A stretch of 64,000 bases of DNA from Marinobacter aromaticivorans (GCF_002806975.1 NZ_NIHD01000009.1:1-64000), one strand, 5' to 3'; positions 19,234-28,615 are shown, numbered from the stretch's first letter. The notes: generated from the letters alone by a model not told the origin. Made by a program: numbers and translations.

Positions 19234-20658
19234 TTAGTCGCTGCCCGAACTGTCCATGCCCAGTTCATTGATTTTGCGGGTAAGTGTGTTTCTGCCCCAG
19301 CCAAGAAGAAGAGCGGCATCCCGTCGTTTGCCGCCGGTATGGTCGAGGGCGGTTTCGATCATGATTTTTTCAAACTCCGGCACAGCCGAATCCAGGATGT
19401 TCTTTTCTCCATGGGCCAGTAGTTGGCGGGCCCAGTTCCGCAATCCTTCCTGCCAGGTTGTGCCAGTGGTGTTCTGTTCGGGTTGCTCCAGTAGCTCCGG
19501 CGGCAGGTCGTTTATGTGAATTTCCCGGCCGCTGGCCATCACGGTAAGCCAGCGGCAGGTGTTTTCAAGTTGCCGCACATTGCCGGGCCAGGCCAGGGAG
19601 ACAAGATATTTCTCCGCCTCCGGCAGCAGGACTTTGGGCTCCACCGCCAGTTCGTTTGCGGCACGCTGGAGGAAGTGCTGCATCAGGCGGGGAATATCTT
19701 CCCGGCGTTCTGAAAGTTTTGGCAGATGCACGCGGATAACGTTCAGGCGGTGGAAAAGATCCTCCCGGAAGGCGCCCGACGTAACGAGCTTTTCCAGATT
19801 CTGGTGAGTGGCGGCGATGATACGCACATCCACCTTGATGGGCGTGGTGCCGCCAACGCGATAAAACTCGCCATCAGCCAGAACCCTGAGCAGGCGGGTT
19901 TGGGTGTCACCCGGCATATCACCAATTTCGTCGAGAAAAAGTGTGCCTCCGTTGGCCTGCTCGAAACGGCCCTGGCGAATGCCGGTTGCCCCGGTGAATG
20001 CGCCTTTTTCGTGGCCAAAAAGCTCAGACTCCATAAGATCTCTTGGGATGGCTGCCATATTAAGGGCAATAAATGCATGTCGGGCCCGGGGGCTGTGATT
20101 GTGAAGAGCCTGGGCGACCAGTTCTTTACCGGTGCCGCTTTCACCGTTAATCAGAACGGTGATATTGGAATTGGAAAGTCTGCCAATGGCCCGGAAAACC
20201 TCCTGCATGGCCGGGGCTTCGCCAATAATTTCAGTGCTTTGTTCAGGCGATTGTGTTTTCGGTGTGGCGACCGCTTTCTTCTCATGGCTGTAGGCGACCG
20301 CTCTTTTTGCCAAAGCAACGGCGTCGTCTACATCAAAGGGTTTCGGGAGATACTCGAAGGCACCACTCTGGTAGCTGGAAACAGCGCTTTCCAGGTCGGA
20401 GTGCGCAGTCATGATAATCACGGGTACGTTCGGGTGTGCCTGGCCAATCCGGGAAAGCAGCGTGATGCCGTCCACTCCGGGCATGCGGATATCACTGATG
20501 ATGGCGTCCGGTTGCTCGCGTTCCAGCTGCTTCATGATGTTTGCGCCACTATCGAATGCTGTAGGTTGCATGCCGGCCTGGCTAAGGGCGCGTTCCAGTA
20601 CCCAGCGTATGCTGCGGTCGTCGTCGACGATCCAGATTTTGGCAGATGCGCGGTTCAT
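19234..20658 (-). CDS. ntrC: Nitrogen regulation response regulator NtrC (NRI)
   Basis: NtrC activates sigma-54 promoters under nitrogen limitation when phosphorylated by NtrB. ATG 20658 gives [20 protein letters not shown] and 474 residues. The receiver domain has the acidic pocket DDD at 12-14 and phospho-acceptor Asp56 (SDIRMP). The AAA+ domain has Walker A GESGTGKE at 172-179 and the sigma-54 contact loop GAFTGA at 219-224. The C terminus is a Fis-type helix-turn-helix ([19 protein letters not shown]). The start overlaps the ntrB stop by four bases (ATGA). NtrC-type sites occur upstream of ntrBC and glnA. Confidence 0.97.
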   Translation of the reverse strand: MNRASAKIWIVDDDRSIRWVLERALSQAGMQPTAFDSGANIMKQLEREQPDAIISDIRMPGVDGITLLSRIGQAHPNVPVIIMTAHSDLESAVSSYQSGAFEYLPKPFDVDDAVALAKRAVAYSHEKKAVATPKTQSPEQSTEIIGEAPAMQEVFRAIGRLSNSNITVLINGESGTGKELVAQALHNHSPRARHAFIALNMAAIPRDLMESELFGHEKGAFTGATGIRQGRFEQANGGTLFLDEIGDMPGDTQTRLLRVLADGEFYRVGGTTPIKVDVRIIAATHQNLEKLVTSGAFREDLFHRLNVIRVHLPKLSERREDIPRLMQHFLQRAANELAVEPKVLLPEAEKYLVSLAWPGNVRQLENTCRWLTVMASGREIHINDLPPELLEQPEQNTTGTTWQEGLRNWARQLLAHGEKNILDSAVPEFEKIMIETALDHTGGKRRDAALLLGWGRNTLTRKINELGMDSSGSD

Positions 20659-21752
20659 GGTGTGACCTCCAGTGGCAGGAAGATAATGAAGTCCGTCTGT
20701 CCCGGTTCGCTCTCGCACTCAACCAACCCGTTATGCTGGCCAATGATGCTCTGGGTAATGGACAGCCCGAGACCTGTGCCGTTAGCGCGACCACTGATCA
20801 TCGGGTAAAAAATATTCTGGCGCAGTTCCGGTGCGATTCCCGGGCCGTTGTCGATGATGTCGATGCGGCATGCAAGTCGATGGCGCCGGGGGCCAATGCT
20901 GACTTGCCGAAGAGCCCGTGTTCGAAACGTAATGGTGGGTACTTGCGGTTCATTCTGGTTGCAGGCCTCACTTTCAAATGCCGCCTCCATGGCATTGCGC
21001 GCAATGTTGAGAAAGGCCTGGATCAAAAGCTCTTTGTCCCCCGCAAACTCTGGCAGGCTTGGGTCGTAGTCCCGCTGGAACAGCACCCGGCCCTTGCTTT
21101 CGGCTTCGAGCAGAGTGCGTACACGCTCAAGAATTTCATGAATGTTGGCCGGGGCCGGTTTCAGTGCCTTGTTGGGGCCAAGCATACGGTCAACAAGGCT
21201 GCGTAAGCGATCAGCTTCCTCAATGATAATCTGCGTATATTCCCGCTGACCTGCGCTATGCAGCTCACGGTCAAGCAATTGTGCGGCGCCACGGATTCCG
21301 CCAAGTGGATTCTTGATTTCATGCGCCATACCCCGCACCAGAACACGTGTGGTCTCCTGCTGTGCTATGAGGTCTTCTTCCCGGCTTATCCGTAGCAGCC
21401 GATCCCGGGGTTGTATCTCAACCAGCAGCCCGGGCGGGTTCTGCTCCAGGCGCGACACAGAGTAGTCCACGGTTCTTCTTGAGCCACTGGCAAGCAGAAA
21501 TTCGGTTTCCCTGCGGGTGTAAGGATGGCCGGTTTCAGCGGCTTTGCGCAGAGTTCGGGTGGCGATCTCCGAATCAAGGAGAATATCCCCGAAGGTGAGG
21601 CCAGCGCTGCGCGCCAGGCTGGTTTCAAAAAGATTCTCGGCTGCCGGGTTCAGGTAGCGGATGATCAGATTGTCCCCCAGTACAACAACCGCTGTGGTGA
21701 GGTTATCCAGCATGTTCTTGTAGCTGTTGGTATTGGCTGATGGATGTGCCAT
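20655..21752 (-). CDS. ntrB: Nitrogen regulation sensor kinase NtrB (NRII)
   Basis: NtrB is the cytoplasmic histidine kinase/phosphatase that, under control of the PII protein, sets NtrC phosphorylation. ATG 21752 gives MAHPSANTNSYKNMLDNLTT and 365 residues; longer versions lack conserved sequence. A PAS domain spans about residues 12-120, the phospho-acceptor His144 lies in GMAHEIKNPLGG, and the ATPase motifs are NIARNAMEA, DNGPGIAPEL and GTGLGLSI. No transmembrane segment is present. A sigma-54 promoter lies about 90 bases upstream. Confidence 0.96.
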   Translation of the reverse strand: MAHPSANTNSYKNMLDNLTTAVVVLGDNLIIRYLNPAAENLFETSLARSAGLTFGDILLDSEIATRTLRKAAETGHPYTRRETEFLLASGSRRTVDYSVSRLEQNPPGLLVEIQPRDRLLRISREEDLIAQQETTRVLVRGMAHEIKNPLGGIRGAAQLLDRELHSAGQREYTQIIIEEADRLRSLVDRMLGPNKALKPAPANIHEILERVRTLLEAESKGRVLFQRDYDPSLPEFAGDKELLIQAFLNIARNAMEAAFESEACNQNEPQVPTITFRTRALRQVSIGPRRHRLACRIDIIDNGPGIAPELRQNIFYPMISGRANGTGLGLSITQSIIGQHNGLVECESEPGQTDFIIFLPLEVTP

Positions 21753-21841
21753 AGGCGAATCCTGTTGGTAATGGCTGGCAGAACGGGCAGGGTTTCGGTC
21801 AGCTGGCCCTTGAATCCGTAACAACCGCTGTAACAGAACTC

Positions 21842-21857
21842 AGCAAAAAACGAACCA
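21842..21857 (-). promoter_or_regulatory. Sigma-54 promoter of ntrBC
   Basis: The minus strand reads TGGTTCGTTTTTTGCT, with GG at -24 (plus-strand CC 21855-21856) and GC at -12 (plus-strand GC 21843-21844), exactly ten bases between them. It matches ten of the twelve defined positions of TGGCACG-N4-TTGCW. Transcription would begin near 21831, about 80 bases before ntrB. Paired NtrC sites lie about 160-190 bases upstream. Confidence 0.75.
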
Positions 21858-21987
21858 GATTCTGTGCGTCTGTGGCTGAGCGTGGAGGTAAGGCGTCGGA
21901 CTCGCTGGCGGGGCTTCGCTGCAACGCATTTCGTTGGGCAATAAAAGCGCAGTCCGGCAGGATTGCGCGATTACCGTTGTTATTGTC

Positions 21988-22021
21988 GCACTATTTTTGT
22001 GCGCGCGCACCATTATGGTGC
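21988..22021 (-). promoter_or_regulatory. Two NtrC-type binding sites upstream of ntrBC
   Basis: GCAC-N7-GTGC occurs at 21988-22002 and, as the fuller palindrome GCACC-N5-GGTGC, at 22007-22021. Centres are 19 bases apart, near two helical turns. This is the core of the NtrC consensus (TGCACC-N5-GGTGCA). They lie just beyond the 3' end of the DUF4124 gene and upstream of the sigma-54 promoter, so they probably act as enhancers for ntrBC autoregulation. Confidence 0.75.
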
Positions 22022-22031
22022 GAAATGCGGT

Positions 22032-22556
22032 TCAGTTCAGAACGGAAGGGCGGTGGACGGTGAAGCGAACAGGGTTACCGGTTTTAATCTGCACACCATT
22101 GCTGTCGACAATATGTACGCCGGCTTCGTGGGTGCCCCGGAAAACATTGTTAACGGTGATCGAGCCGGATGTGCTCTGGCCTACAGGCTGGCCGTCCAGC
22201 GTGACTTCGTACTTATGCCCCGGCTCAAGGGGTGGCGTGCTGCGCATTTCAAAACGCACATCACCACTGCCGCTGTGAAAGGCCTGGTCATTCTCGGGAA
22301 AAGTGAAGGAAACGCTCTCATAGACCGAGCCTTCACGTTTCACTTCTTCCCGCAGCTTGTCGGTTTCCCGGACAGTTTGCGGTTTGGGGAGGGTGATGGT
22401 TGTAACAGGCTTCAACTTCACCGTCTCTGCGCCTTCCGACGGTTCATCGGAAAAGGTGACGTTGCCTTGTGCGTCCACGTTGCGGTACACCTCCGCAAGA
22501 GCTGGCCCTGTGGTCAGAAGTATCAGCGCCGCGGTGATTCCAAGCGTGGGGTTCAT
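22032..22556 (-). CDS. DUF4124 domain-containing periplasmic protein
   Basis: The function is unknown. The 174-residue protein starts with a signal peptide (MNPTLGITAALILLTTGPALA, cleavage probably after ALA). The DUF4124 signature EVYRNVDAQGNVTFSDEPSE follows. The remainder looks like a beta-rich periplasmic domain (VTLDGQPVGQSTSGSITVNN). It is transcribed towards ntrBC, with a good sigma-70 promoter of its own. Read-through could supply basal ntrBC expression, and the sigma-54 promoter lies between the two. Its presence between glnA and ntrB is a conserved oddity in related bacteria rather than evidence of a nitrogen role. Confidence 0.8.
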   Translation of the reverse strand: MNPTLGITAALILLTTGPALAEVYRNVDAQGNVTFSDEPSEGAETVKLKPVTTITLPKPQTVRETDKLREEVKREGSVYESVSFTFPENDQAFHSGSGDVRFEMRSTPPLEPGHKYEVTLDGQPVGQSTSGSITVNNVFRGTHEAGVHIVDSNGVQIKTGNPVRFTVHRPSVLN

Positions 22557-22586
22557 AATTTCAGCCTGCAGTGATGTTTTAACCTG

Positions 22587-22615
22587 ATTATCAATGGCAG
22601 GGCAGGCCTTTTCAA
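22587..22615 (-). promoter_or_regulatory. Sigma-70 promoter of the DUF4124 gene
   Basis: On the minus strand TTGAAA (plus-strand 22610-22615) and GATAAT (plus-strand 22587-22592) are separated by exactly 17 bases. The predicted start is about 25 bases before the ATG at 22556. Confidence 0.7.
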
Positions 22616-22680
22616 TGTAGCAGGGTGGAGTTGATGATTACATATCGTTAAGAGCTGTGGCGTTGTGTAACGGTTCACAT

Positions 22681-22710
22681 AAAAGCCCCGCCCTGTGAGG
22701 CGAGGCTTTC
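22681..22710 (-). terminator. Terminator of glnA
   Basis: An 11-bp stem (22682-22692 with 22699-22709, including one G-T wobble) closes a six-base loop. On the minus strand it ends in GGGGCTTTT. It lies about 50 bases after the glnA stop and separates glnA from the DUF4124-ntrBC unit. Confidence 0.8.
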
Positions 22711-22760
22711 AAAGCCGCTGTTTGTCAGCCCGGCAGTTTCAGCAGAAACCGCCCGGGGCC

Positions 22761-24164
22761 TTAGCAGGAATAATAAAGCTCGAACTCAACCGGGTGGGTG
22801 GTCATGTTGATGCGCTCAACCTCGCCGCGCTTCAGGTCAATGTAGCCCTGAATCATATCTTCGGTAAACACGCCGCCGCGGGTCAGGAACTCATGGTCTT
22901 CCGCCAGGCAGTCCAATGCTTCCTGGAGAGTTTCCGCCACTTTAGGGATGCTCAGAGCCTCTTCCTTTGGCAGGTCGTACAGATCCTTATCCATGGCATC
23001 GCCCGGGTGAATCTTGTTCTGGATGCCATCGAGGCCGGCCATCAGGAGTGCCGCAAACGCCAGGTAGGGGTTGGCAGCCGGGTCCGGGAAACGTACTTCC
23101 ACACGGCGAGCTTTCGGGCTGGTTACATAGGGAATGCGGATTGATGCAGAGCGGTTACGGGCAGAATAGGCCAGCATAACCGGTGCCTCGTAGCCCGGCA
23201 CCAGCCGCTTGTAGCTGTTGGTGGCGGGGTTGGTGAAGGCATTGATGGCCTTGGAGTGCTTGATGATGCCACCAATGTAGAACAGCGCCATTTCGCTCAG
23301 TCCGGCATAGCTGTCGCCGGCAAACAGGTTTTTCCCGTCTTTGTTCAGGCTCATGTGTACGTGCATGCCGGAGCCGTTATCGCCTACGACCGGCTTGGGC
23401 ATAAAGGTGGCGGTTTTTCCGTAGGCGTGGGCCACGTTGTGCACGCAGTATTTCAGGATCTGGACTTCGTCGGCTTTTTTGGTCAGCGTGTTTGGGCCGA
23501 CTCCGATTTCACACTGGCCCGCGGTGCCCACTTCGTGGTGGTGCACTTCAATGACCAGCCCCATGGATTCCATGGCAGCGCACATGGCGCCCCGCAGGTC
23601 GTGCAGGCTGTCTACCGGTGGTACAGGGAAGTAGCCGCCCTTCACACCCGGGCGGTGGCCAATGTTGTTGCGGTCAAAGTCTTCACCGGAAACCCAGGCT
23701 GCTTCTTCTGAGTGCAGGGAATACATGGAGCCCTGCATGTCGGTTTTCCACTTTGCCGAATCGAAAACGAAAAACTCTGGCTCAGGGCCAAACAGGGCGC
23801 CATCTGCGATGCCGGTGGATTTGAGATACTCCTCGGCGCGGCGGGCAACGGAGCGCGGATCCCGCTCATAGCCCTGCATGGTAGAAGGCTCAACAATGTC
23901 GCAGGTAATGTTGATGGTGCTTTCTTCGGTGAAAGGATCAAGAACGGAGCTGCTGTCATCCGGCATCAGAATCATGTCGGATTCGTTGATGCCCTTCCAG
24001 CCGGCGATGGAGGAGCCATCGAACATTTTTCCTTCGGTGAAAAAGTCCTCATCCACCTCGGTTGCAGGCATGGTAACGTGCTGTTCTTTACCGCGGCTGT
24101 CGGTGAAGCGCAGGTCAATCCATTTGACTTCGTATTCTTTGATCAAATCGGCTGTCTTGGACAT
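22761..24164 (-). CDS. glnA: Glutamine synthetase, type I (GSI-beta)
   Basis: Glutamine synthetase joins ammonia to glutamate using ATP and is the main entry point for nitrogen. ATG 24164 ([20 protein letters not shown]) has GGAG at suitable spacing and gives 467 residues. An ATG two codons upstream lies too close to that site. The adenylylation Tyr is Tyr396 in [11 protein letters not shown], matching E. coli Tyr397, so activity should be tuned by GlnE (encoded at 33211). The latch at the C terminus is EFELYYSC. Expression is predicted from a sigma-54/NtrC promoter 170-350 bases upstream. Confidence 0.98.
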   Translation of the reverse strand: MSKTADLIKEYEVKWIDLRFTDSRGKEQHVTMPATEVDEDFFTEGKMFDGSSIAGWKGINESDMILMPDDSSSVLDPFTEESTINITCDIVEPSTMQGYERDPRSVARRAEEYLKSTGIADGALFGPEPEFFVFDSAKWKTDMQGSMYSLHSEEAAWVSGEDFDRNNIGHRPGVKGGYFPVPPVDSLHDLRGAMCAAMESMGLVIEVHHHEVGTAGQCEIGVGPNTLTKKADEVQILKYCVHNVAHAYGKTATFMPKPVVGDNGSGMHVHMSLNKDGKNLFAGDSYAGLSEMALFYIGGIIKHSKAINAFTNPATNSYKRLVPGYEAPVMLAYSARNRSASIRIPYVTSPKARRVEVRFPDPAANPYLAFAALLMAGLDGIQNKIHPGDAMDKDLYDLPKEEALSIPKVAETLQEALDCLAEDHEFLTRGGVFTEDMIQGYIDLKRGEVERINMTTHPVEFELYYSC

Positions 24165-24170
24165 ATACAT

Positions 24171-24341
24171 GCTCCGTAAGTAATCCCCGTTCTGTGGGCA
24201 GATTCAGTGGCTGGGTTCCGGATTGTGCTGTGGGCGGAATTCCGGTCAGTTTTACAGATCTGCGCAGCTTAGCAAAAGCTGTTGGCTCTTACCTTCACAT
24301 TTCAGCCGGGCAGAGGGCTAAAAACCTTGTGGAAGATTCAA
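24171..24341 (-). other. glnA 5' leader with a small hairpin
   Basis: Between the predicted sigma-54 start (about 24331) and glnA lie about 165 untranslated bases. The only clear structure is CAGCTT (24265-24270) pairing with AAGCTG (24276-24281). I see no riboswitch or conserved nitrogen-responsive RNA motif. Confidence 0.5.
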
Positions 24342-24357
24342 AGCAAGGCGCTTGCCA
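24342..24357 (-). promoter_or_regulatory. Sigma-54 promoter of glnA
   Basis: The minus strand reads TGGCAAGCGCCTTGCT, differing from TGGCACG-N4-TTGCW at one defined position. GG and GC are separated by ten bases. The predicted start is near 24331. NtrC-type sites centred at 24473 and 24514 lie about 140 and 180 bases upstream, an arrangement like E. coli glnAp2. Confidence 0.85.
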
Positions 24358-24464
24358 GTTTTGATCCGACGCGACGGTTAATAAATGAGGGGGCCGATTG
24401 TAAGCTGGCTCTGCCCTGGTTTTCAGGGGCGAAGCCTGTGCCTGAAAGGCATAAGTATAAAACG

Positions 24465-24521
24465 TGCACCAGATTGGTGCGTTGGTGGGCGGTGATGTCT
24501 GGCGTTGCGCCAAGCTGGTGC
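24465..24521 (-). promoter_or_regulatory. Two NtrC-type enhancer sites for glnA
   Basis: TGCACC-N5-GGTGC at 24465-24480 is an almost perfect NtrC site. TGCGCC-N5-GGTGC at 24506-24521 is a second with one mismatch. Centres are 41 bases apart, close to four helical turns, as expected for cooperative NtrC binding. The sites also lie upstream of typA, but the sigma-54 promoter they would serve faces glnA. Confidence 0.8.
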
Positions 24522-24592
24522 GCTCCGGTGAGCGGATGAAGCTGATTAAGAAATAGGCGTTCTTCTGCATATAAACGGTGCAGAGTTTTCGA

Positions 24593-24598
24593 TATACT
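24593..24598 (+). promoter_or_regulatory. Possible -10 element for typA
   Basis: TATACT lies about 180 bases before typA in the 612-base glnA-typA gap, downstream of the NtrC sites. No convincing -35 is present at 16-18 bases, so this is tentative. The rest of the gap (24600-24760) shows no further feature apart from a typA ribosome binding site. Confidence 0.3.
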
Positions 24599-24776
24599 GC
24601 GCGCCGCTTCATTTTCTCTGCCTGTACCCGGAATGTCTTCCGATGGTTGCGGGCGAGGCGCCGGGCCGCCAGGTTCCGGTAGATGAGTTCATTTTACGGA
24701 TTTGAGATGGCATGTGCGGGTGTTGCCCGCGAACGACCTTCTCAGGTCATTGAGTGCATGCCGCAGGAATAATTTT

Positions 24777-26588
24777 GTGATTGAAAAACTTCGTAATATC
24801 GCCATCATCGCCCACGTCGACCATGGTAAAACCACGCTCGTAGACAAGCTGCTGCGCCTGTCTGGTACGCTGGATCGCAAAGAGCTCGAGAACGAGCGGG
24901 TGATGGACTCCAACGATCAGGAGAAAGAGCGAGGCATTACCATTCTGGCCAAAAACACGGCACTGAAATGGAATGGTTACGATATCAATATCGTAGACAC
25001 CCCGGGGCACGCGGATTTTGGTGGCGAAGTGGAACGGGTTATGAGTATGGTTGACTGCGTGCTGCTGGTGGTGGATTCCATCGACGGCCCAATGCCCCAA
25101 ACCCGTTTCGTTACCCAGAAGGCCTTTGCCGCAGGCTTGCGGCCAATTGTCGTGGTAAACAAGGTGGACCGCCCGGGCGCTCGCCCGGACTGGGTTGTGG
25201 ATCAGGTTTTTGACCTCTTCGACAGCCTTGGAGCCACTGATGAGCAACTGGACTTCCCCATCGTGTATGCCAGTGCATTGAATGGTGTTGCCGGCCTGGA
25301 TCATGAAAACCTGGCCGACAACATGGACGCCGTATTCCAGGCCATTGTGGACCATGTGCCAGCACCCGATGTGGATCCGGAAGGCCCGTTCCAGATGCAG
25401 ATCTCCCAGCTGGATTACAGCAGTTTCCTGGGCGTAATCGGTATCGGCCGTATTGCCCGCGGCAAGATCAGAACCAATTCACCGGTGGTTGCCATTGGTG
25501 CTGATGGCAAGAAGCGCCAGGGCCGGATCCTGAAGATAATGGGGCATTCCGGCTTGCAGCGCGTGGAAGTGGAGGAAGCTCAGGCGGGCGATATTGTGTG
25601 CGTGAGCGGCCTTGACCAGCTTTTCATTTCCGACACCCTGTGCGATATGAACCACATTGAGGCACTGCCACCGCTTTCCGTAGATGAGCCGACGGTTTCC
25701 ATGACCTTCCAGGTGAACGACTCGCCTTTCTGTGGCCGGGAAGGCAAGTTTGTAACCAGCCGGAACATCAAGGAGCGCCTGGAGAAAGAGCTGCTGCACA
25801 ACGTTGCCCTTCGCGTTGAAGAAGGCGACTCTGCAGACAAGTTCAAGGTCTCTGGCCGTGGTGAACTTCATCTTTCAGTTCTGATCGAAAACATGCGCCG
25901 CGAGAATTTCGAGCTGGCCGTAGGTCGCCCGGAGGTGGTGATCAAGGAAGTGGACGGCGAGAAGCAGGAGCCGTACGAGAACGTTATTGTGGATATTGAA
26001 GAGCAGCACCAGGGCCCTCTGATGGAGCAAATGGGTCTGCGCAAAGGCGATCTGACCAACATGGTTCCGGATGGCAAAGGCCGTATGCGCCTGGAATACA
26101 TCATTCCTGCCCGTGGGCTGATTGGCTTCCGCAACACCTTCCTCACCATGACGTCGGGCACGGGTATTCTCACCTCAACCTTCAGCCATTACGGCCCGAT
26201 CAAAAGTGGTGATGTTACAAGCCGGCAGAACGGTGTGCTGGTGTCCATGGCCACAGGTACCGCTCTGACCTACTCGCTGGAAACCCTGCAAAGCCGTGGC
26301 AAGCTGTTTCTCGATCCCGGGCAGGAAGTCTACGAAGGACAGCTTTGCGGCATACACAGCCGTGAAAACGACCTGGTGGTCAACCCGACCAAGGGCAAGA
26401 AGCTTGATAACATGCGTGCTTCCGGCAAGGATGAGGTTATTGGCCTGGTGCCGCCCATCAAGTTTACCCTCGAGCAGGCGCTGGAGTTCATCGATGACGA
26501 TGAACTGGTTGAAGTAACCCCCAAATCGATTCGCCTGCGCAAAAAGCACCTCACTGAAAACGAGCGTAAGCGCGCGAACAAGAAATAA
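24777..26588 (+). CDS. typA: Ribosome-associated GTPase TypA/BipA
   Basis: TypA is a translational GTPase related to EF-G that supports 50S assembly and growth under stress or cold. The GTG start at 24777, eight bases after AGGA, gives [20 protein letters not shown] and 603 residues (607 in E. coli). An in-frame ATG at 24702 would add 25 non-conserved residues. G motifs are AHVDHGKT (G1), RGITI (G2), [15 protein letters not shown] (G3), and NKVD (G4). The C-terminal domain has [13 protein letters not shown] terminator follows. Confidence 0.97.
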   Translation: MIEKLRNIAIIAHVDHGKTTLVDKLLRLSGTLDRKELENERVMDSNDQEKERGITILAKNTALKWNGYDINIVDTPGHADFGGEVERVMSMVDCVLLVVDSIDGPMPQTRFVTQKAFAAGLRPIVVVNKVDRPGARPDWVVDQVFDLFDSLGATDEQLDFPIVYASALNGVAGLDHENLADNMDAVFQAIVDHVPAPDVDPEGPFQMQISQLDYSSFLGVIGIGRIARGKIRTNSPVVAIGADGKKRQGRILKIMGHSGLQRVEVEEAQAGDIVCVSGLDQLFISDTLCDMNHIEALPPLSVDEPTVSMTFQVNDSPFCGREGKFVTSRNIKERLEKELLHNVALRVEEGDSADKFKVSGRGELHLSVLIENMRRENFELAVGRPEVVIKEVDGEKQEPYENVIVDIEEQHQGPLMEQMGLRKGDLTNMVPDGKGRMRLEYIIPARGLIGFRNTFLTMTSGTGILTSTFSHYGPIKSGDVTSRQNGVLVSMATGTALTYSLETLQSRGKLFLDPGQEVYEGQLCGIHSRENDLVVNPTKGKKLDNMRASGKDEVIGLVPPIKFTLEQALEFIDDDELVEVTPKSIRLRKKHLTENERKRANKK

Positions 26589-26602
26589 GCTACACGCTTC
26601 GT

Positions 26603-26640
26603 AAAAAGACCGGCGCTGGCGACAGCCCCGGTCTTTTTTT
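26603..26640 (+). terminator. Terminator of typA
   Basis: AAAAAGACCGG (26603-26613) pairs with 26628-26638 to give an 11-bp stem ending in a T-run of nine. It lies 15 bases after the typA stop. Confidence 0.92.
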
Positions 26641-26725
26641 TGCCCTGCTTTTGGTAAATGAACCGCGGGGCCTGACTAACTCCGCTACAATAGGCCTGAA
26701 TTCTGCCTGACCAACGGAGCGGCCC

Positions 26726-27688
26726 ATGCTGACCCTTTACCCGGATATCAAACCCTACGCCAAACATCGGCTGGCAGTCGAAGCGCCCCACGAGTTGTAT
26801 ATTGAAGAAAGCGGCAATCCGGACGGGATACCTGTACTTTTTGTGCACGGCGGCCCCGGGGGAGGGTGTGAGGATTACCATCGTCGCTTCTTTGATGCGG
26901 AACGCTTTCGCATCATCCTGATGGATCAGCGTGGCGCCGGGCGCTCAACACCCTTGGCCGAGCTTGCAGGCAACAGCACTGACAAGCTGGTTCAGGATAT
27001 GGAGACCATACGCCGGTTTCTGGGCGTTGACCGGTGGTTGCTGTTCGGTGGAAGCTGGGGCTCGACACTTAGCCTGGTGTACGCCCAGACCCATACCGAG
27101 CGCGTGCTGGGGCTGGTGCTGCGCGGAATTTTTCTGTGTCGCCCGCAGGATATTTCCTGGTTTTACCAGGAGGGCGCAAGCCGCGTATTCCCGGATTACT
27201 GGCAGGACTACAAGGCGCAGATACCAGAGAGTGAACAGAGCGATATGGTGAGCGCCTATTATCGCCGGTTGACCAGCAGCAACGAACTGGAACAGATCCA
27301 GGCTGCAAAAGCCTGGTCAATATGGGAAGGGCGTTGTGCCACGCTGCATCCGAACCCGGCGGTTGTCGAGCATTTCGGTCATCCTCATGTAGCCATTGCG
27401 CTGGCGCGAATCGAGTGCCACTACTTTATGAACTCCGCGTTTCTTGAAGAAGACCAGATTGTAAGAAACGCCCACAAACTGCGGGATATACCGGGAGTTA
27501 TTGTCCATGGGCGTTACGACATGGTTTGCCCCCTGGACAATGCGCTGGCTCTTGCCAGAGCCTGGCCGCAGGCAGATTTACGCATTATTCGTGAAGCCGG
27601 GCATTCCGCCTCTGAACCCGCGATTGTGGATGCGCTTATACGGGGTGTTGATGAGGTGGTTGCAAAAGTGGAGAAGAATGCAGGCTGA
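26726..27688 (+). CDS. pip: Proline iminopeptidase (prolyl aminopeptidase)
   Basis: This alpha/beta-hydrolase of peptidase family S33 releases N-terminal proline from peptides in the cytoplasm. The 320 residues carry the oxyanion motif HGGPGGG (41-47), DQRGAGRS, the nucleophile Ser110 in GGSWGS, the acid in GRYDMVCP, and the His in EAGHSASE. Length and motifs match bacterial Pip. No signal peptide is present. A TACAAT at 26686-26691 may be its -10, although no good -35 is seen. Confidence 0.95.
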   Translation: MLTLYPDIKPYAKHRLAVEAPHELYIEESGNPDGIPVLFVHGGPGGGCEDYHRRFFDAERFRIILMDQRGAGRSTPLAELAGNSTDKLVQDMETIRRFLGVDRWLLFGGSWGSTLSLVYAQTHTERVLGLVLRGIFLCRPQDISWFYQEGASRVFPDYWQDYKAQIPESEQSDMVSAYYRRLTSSNELEQIQAAKAWSIWEGRCATLHPNPAVVEHFGHPHVAIALARIECHYFMNSAFLEEDQIVRNAHKLRDIPGVIVHGRYDMVCPLDNALALARAWPQADLRIIREAGHSASEPAIVDALIRGVDEVVAKVEKNAG

Positions 27689-27708
27689 TACTGTTTGCCG
27701 GGGTGGGG

Positions 27709-27737
27709 TTGCGGGAACCTGAGAGCATGGATACACT
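27709..27737 (+). promoter_or_regulatory. Candidate sigma-70 promoter of dtd
   Basis: TTGCGG (27709-27714), 17 bases, TACACT (27732-27737). The predicted start is about 40 bases before dtd. Confidence 0.45.
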
Positions 27738-27784
27738 CTTGCCTGATTTTAATTCTCATTTGGCAGGAATAGGCCGCAAACCAG

Positions 27785-28231
27785 ATGAAAGGGCTTGTCC
27801 AGCGGGTGTCAAGAGCAGGCGTTGAGGTGAAGGAACGCGAGATTTCACGTATCGATGCCGGCATTCTTTTGTTGCTGGGTGTAGAACAGGGAGATGGTCA
27901 AAGCGAGGCAAAGGAACTGTGCCGGAAAATTCTCACGTACCGCATATTTCCTGATAAAGCCGGGCGCATGAACCTTAGCCTGCTCGACGTGGGCGGAGCC
28001 CTGCTTGTTGTGCCCCAGTTTACACTTGCTGCTGATACCTCCTCTGGCACGCGCCCGGGTTTCTCACGTGCCGCAACGCCGGAAGTGGCCGAAGGCCTGT
28101 ACTCGTATTTTCTGGATCTGGCCCGCGCGAGCCTTGGGGCTGAGAGGGTGGCAGAGGGGTGTTTCGGTGCCCATATGAAGGTGAGCCTGATTAATGACGG
28201 ACCCGTAACCTTTATGCTCTCAACCCGCTGA
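27785..28231 (+). CDS. dtd: D-aminoacyl-tRNA deacylase
   Basis: DTD hydrolyses D-amino acids and glycine wrongly attached to tRNA. The 148 residues begin MKGLVQRVSRAGVEVKE. The Gly-cisPro motif is intact (NDGPVTF near the C terminus). The other active-site motif, normally SQFTL in E. coli (Ser77-Gln78-Phe79-Thr80), reads Pro77-Gln-Phe-Thr here (VVPQFTLAADT). It remains recognisable and is probably functional. Confidence 0.95.
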   Translation: MKGLVQRVSRAGVEVKEREISRIDAGILLLLGVEQGDGQSEAKELCRKILTYRIFPDKAGRMNLSLLDVGGALLVVPQFTLAADTSSGTRPGFSRAATPEVAEGLYSYFLDLARASLGAERVAEGCFGAHMKVSLINDGPVTFMLSTR

Positions 28232-28381
28232 GTTTCTGTTTGAGCCCTGTGAGTGCAGGCTCCGACTCTTCTGTGGCGGGCTTTGGCGCACAACAGGCCG
28301 TGTGTGCGGGTGAGTAGGGGTTTGTGCCTCTAGCGCCAGGCAGGTTAAAAATGAGACATTAAACATTTGCAAAATATGCTT

Positions 28382-28396
28382 TGTTGTATTACAACA
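28382..28396. promoter_or_regulatory. Operator-like palindrome upstream of porin
   Basis: TGTTGTA-T-TACAACA is a perfect 7-1-7 inverted repeat. It is too tightly spaced for an RNA hairpin and looks like a dimeric repressor or activator site. A weak promoter TTGCAA-N17-TACAAC (28367-28395) would overlap it. Confidence 0.5.
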
Positions 28397-28485
28397 GGAT
28401 CATCAGGTAGTGCTTTAAAAGAACTCTGTAAGTAACTGAACTACAATGATCTGACTAAGTGCAGGTCTCAATAACAATAAAAATT

Positions 28486-28514
28486 ACTGTCATGTCACAG
28501 AGTTGACATGCAGT
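28486..28514. promoter_or_regulatory. Second inverted repeat upstream of porin
   Basis: CATGTCA (28491-28497) and TGACATG (28504-28510) are exact reverse complements around six bases, extended outward by ACTG/CAGT with one bulged base. It could be a protein site or, in the transcript, an 11-bp hairpin about 100 bases before the start codon. Confidence 0.5.
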
Positions 28515-28615
28515 GATCCCAAGATTGGAGCCATTCAGCCAGTCTGGGGCACCTTTTAGAAATCGGGGTTTACCCGCTGTTAAAACCTGACATAACTCGC
28601 AAAAGGACATACAAC

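Larger units (their letters stand above)
28232..28615 (+). other. 384-base porin upstream region
   Basis: There is no gene. The stretch is AT-rich after 28345 and holds two perfect inverted repeats, listed separately at 28382-28396 and 28486-28514. A possible -10 (TACAAT, 28442-28447) has no good -35. A short GAGCC/GGCTC hairpin near 28242-28262 could weakly terminate dtd. The long A/T-rich region with palindromes suggests regulated porin transcription. Confidence 0.5.
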
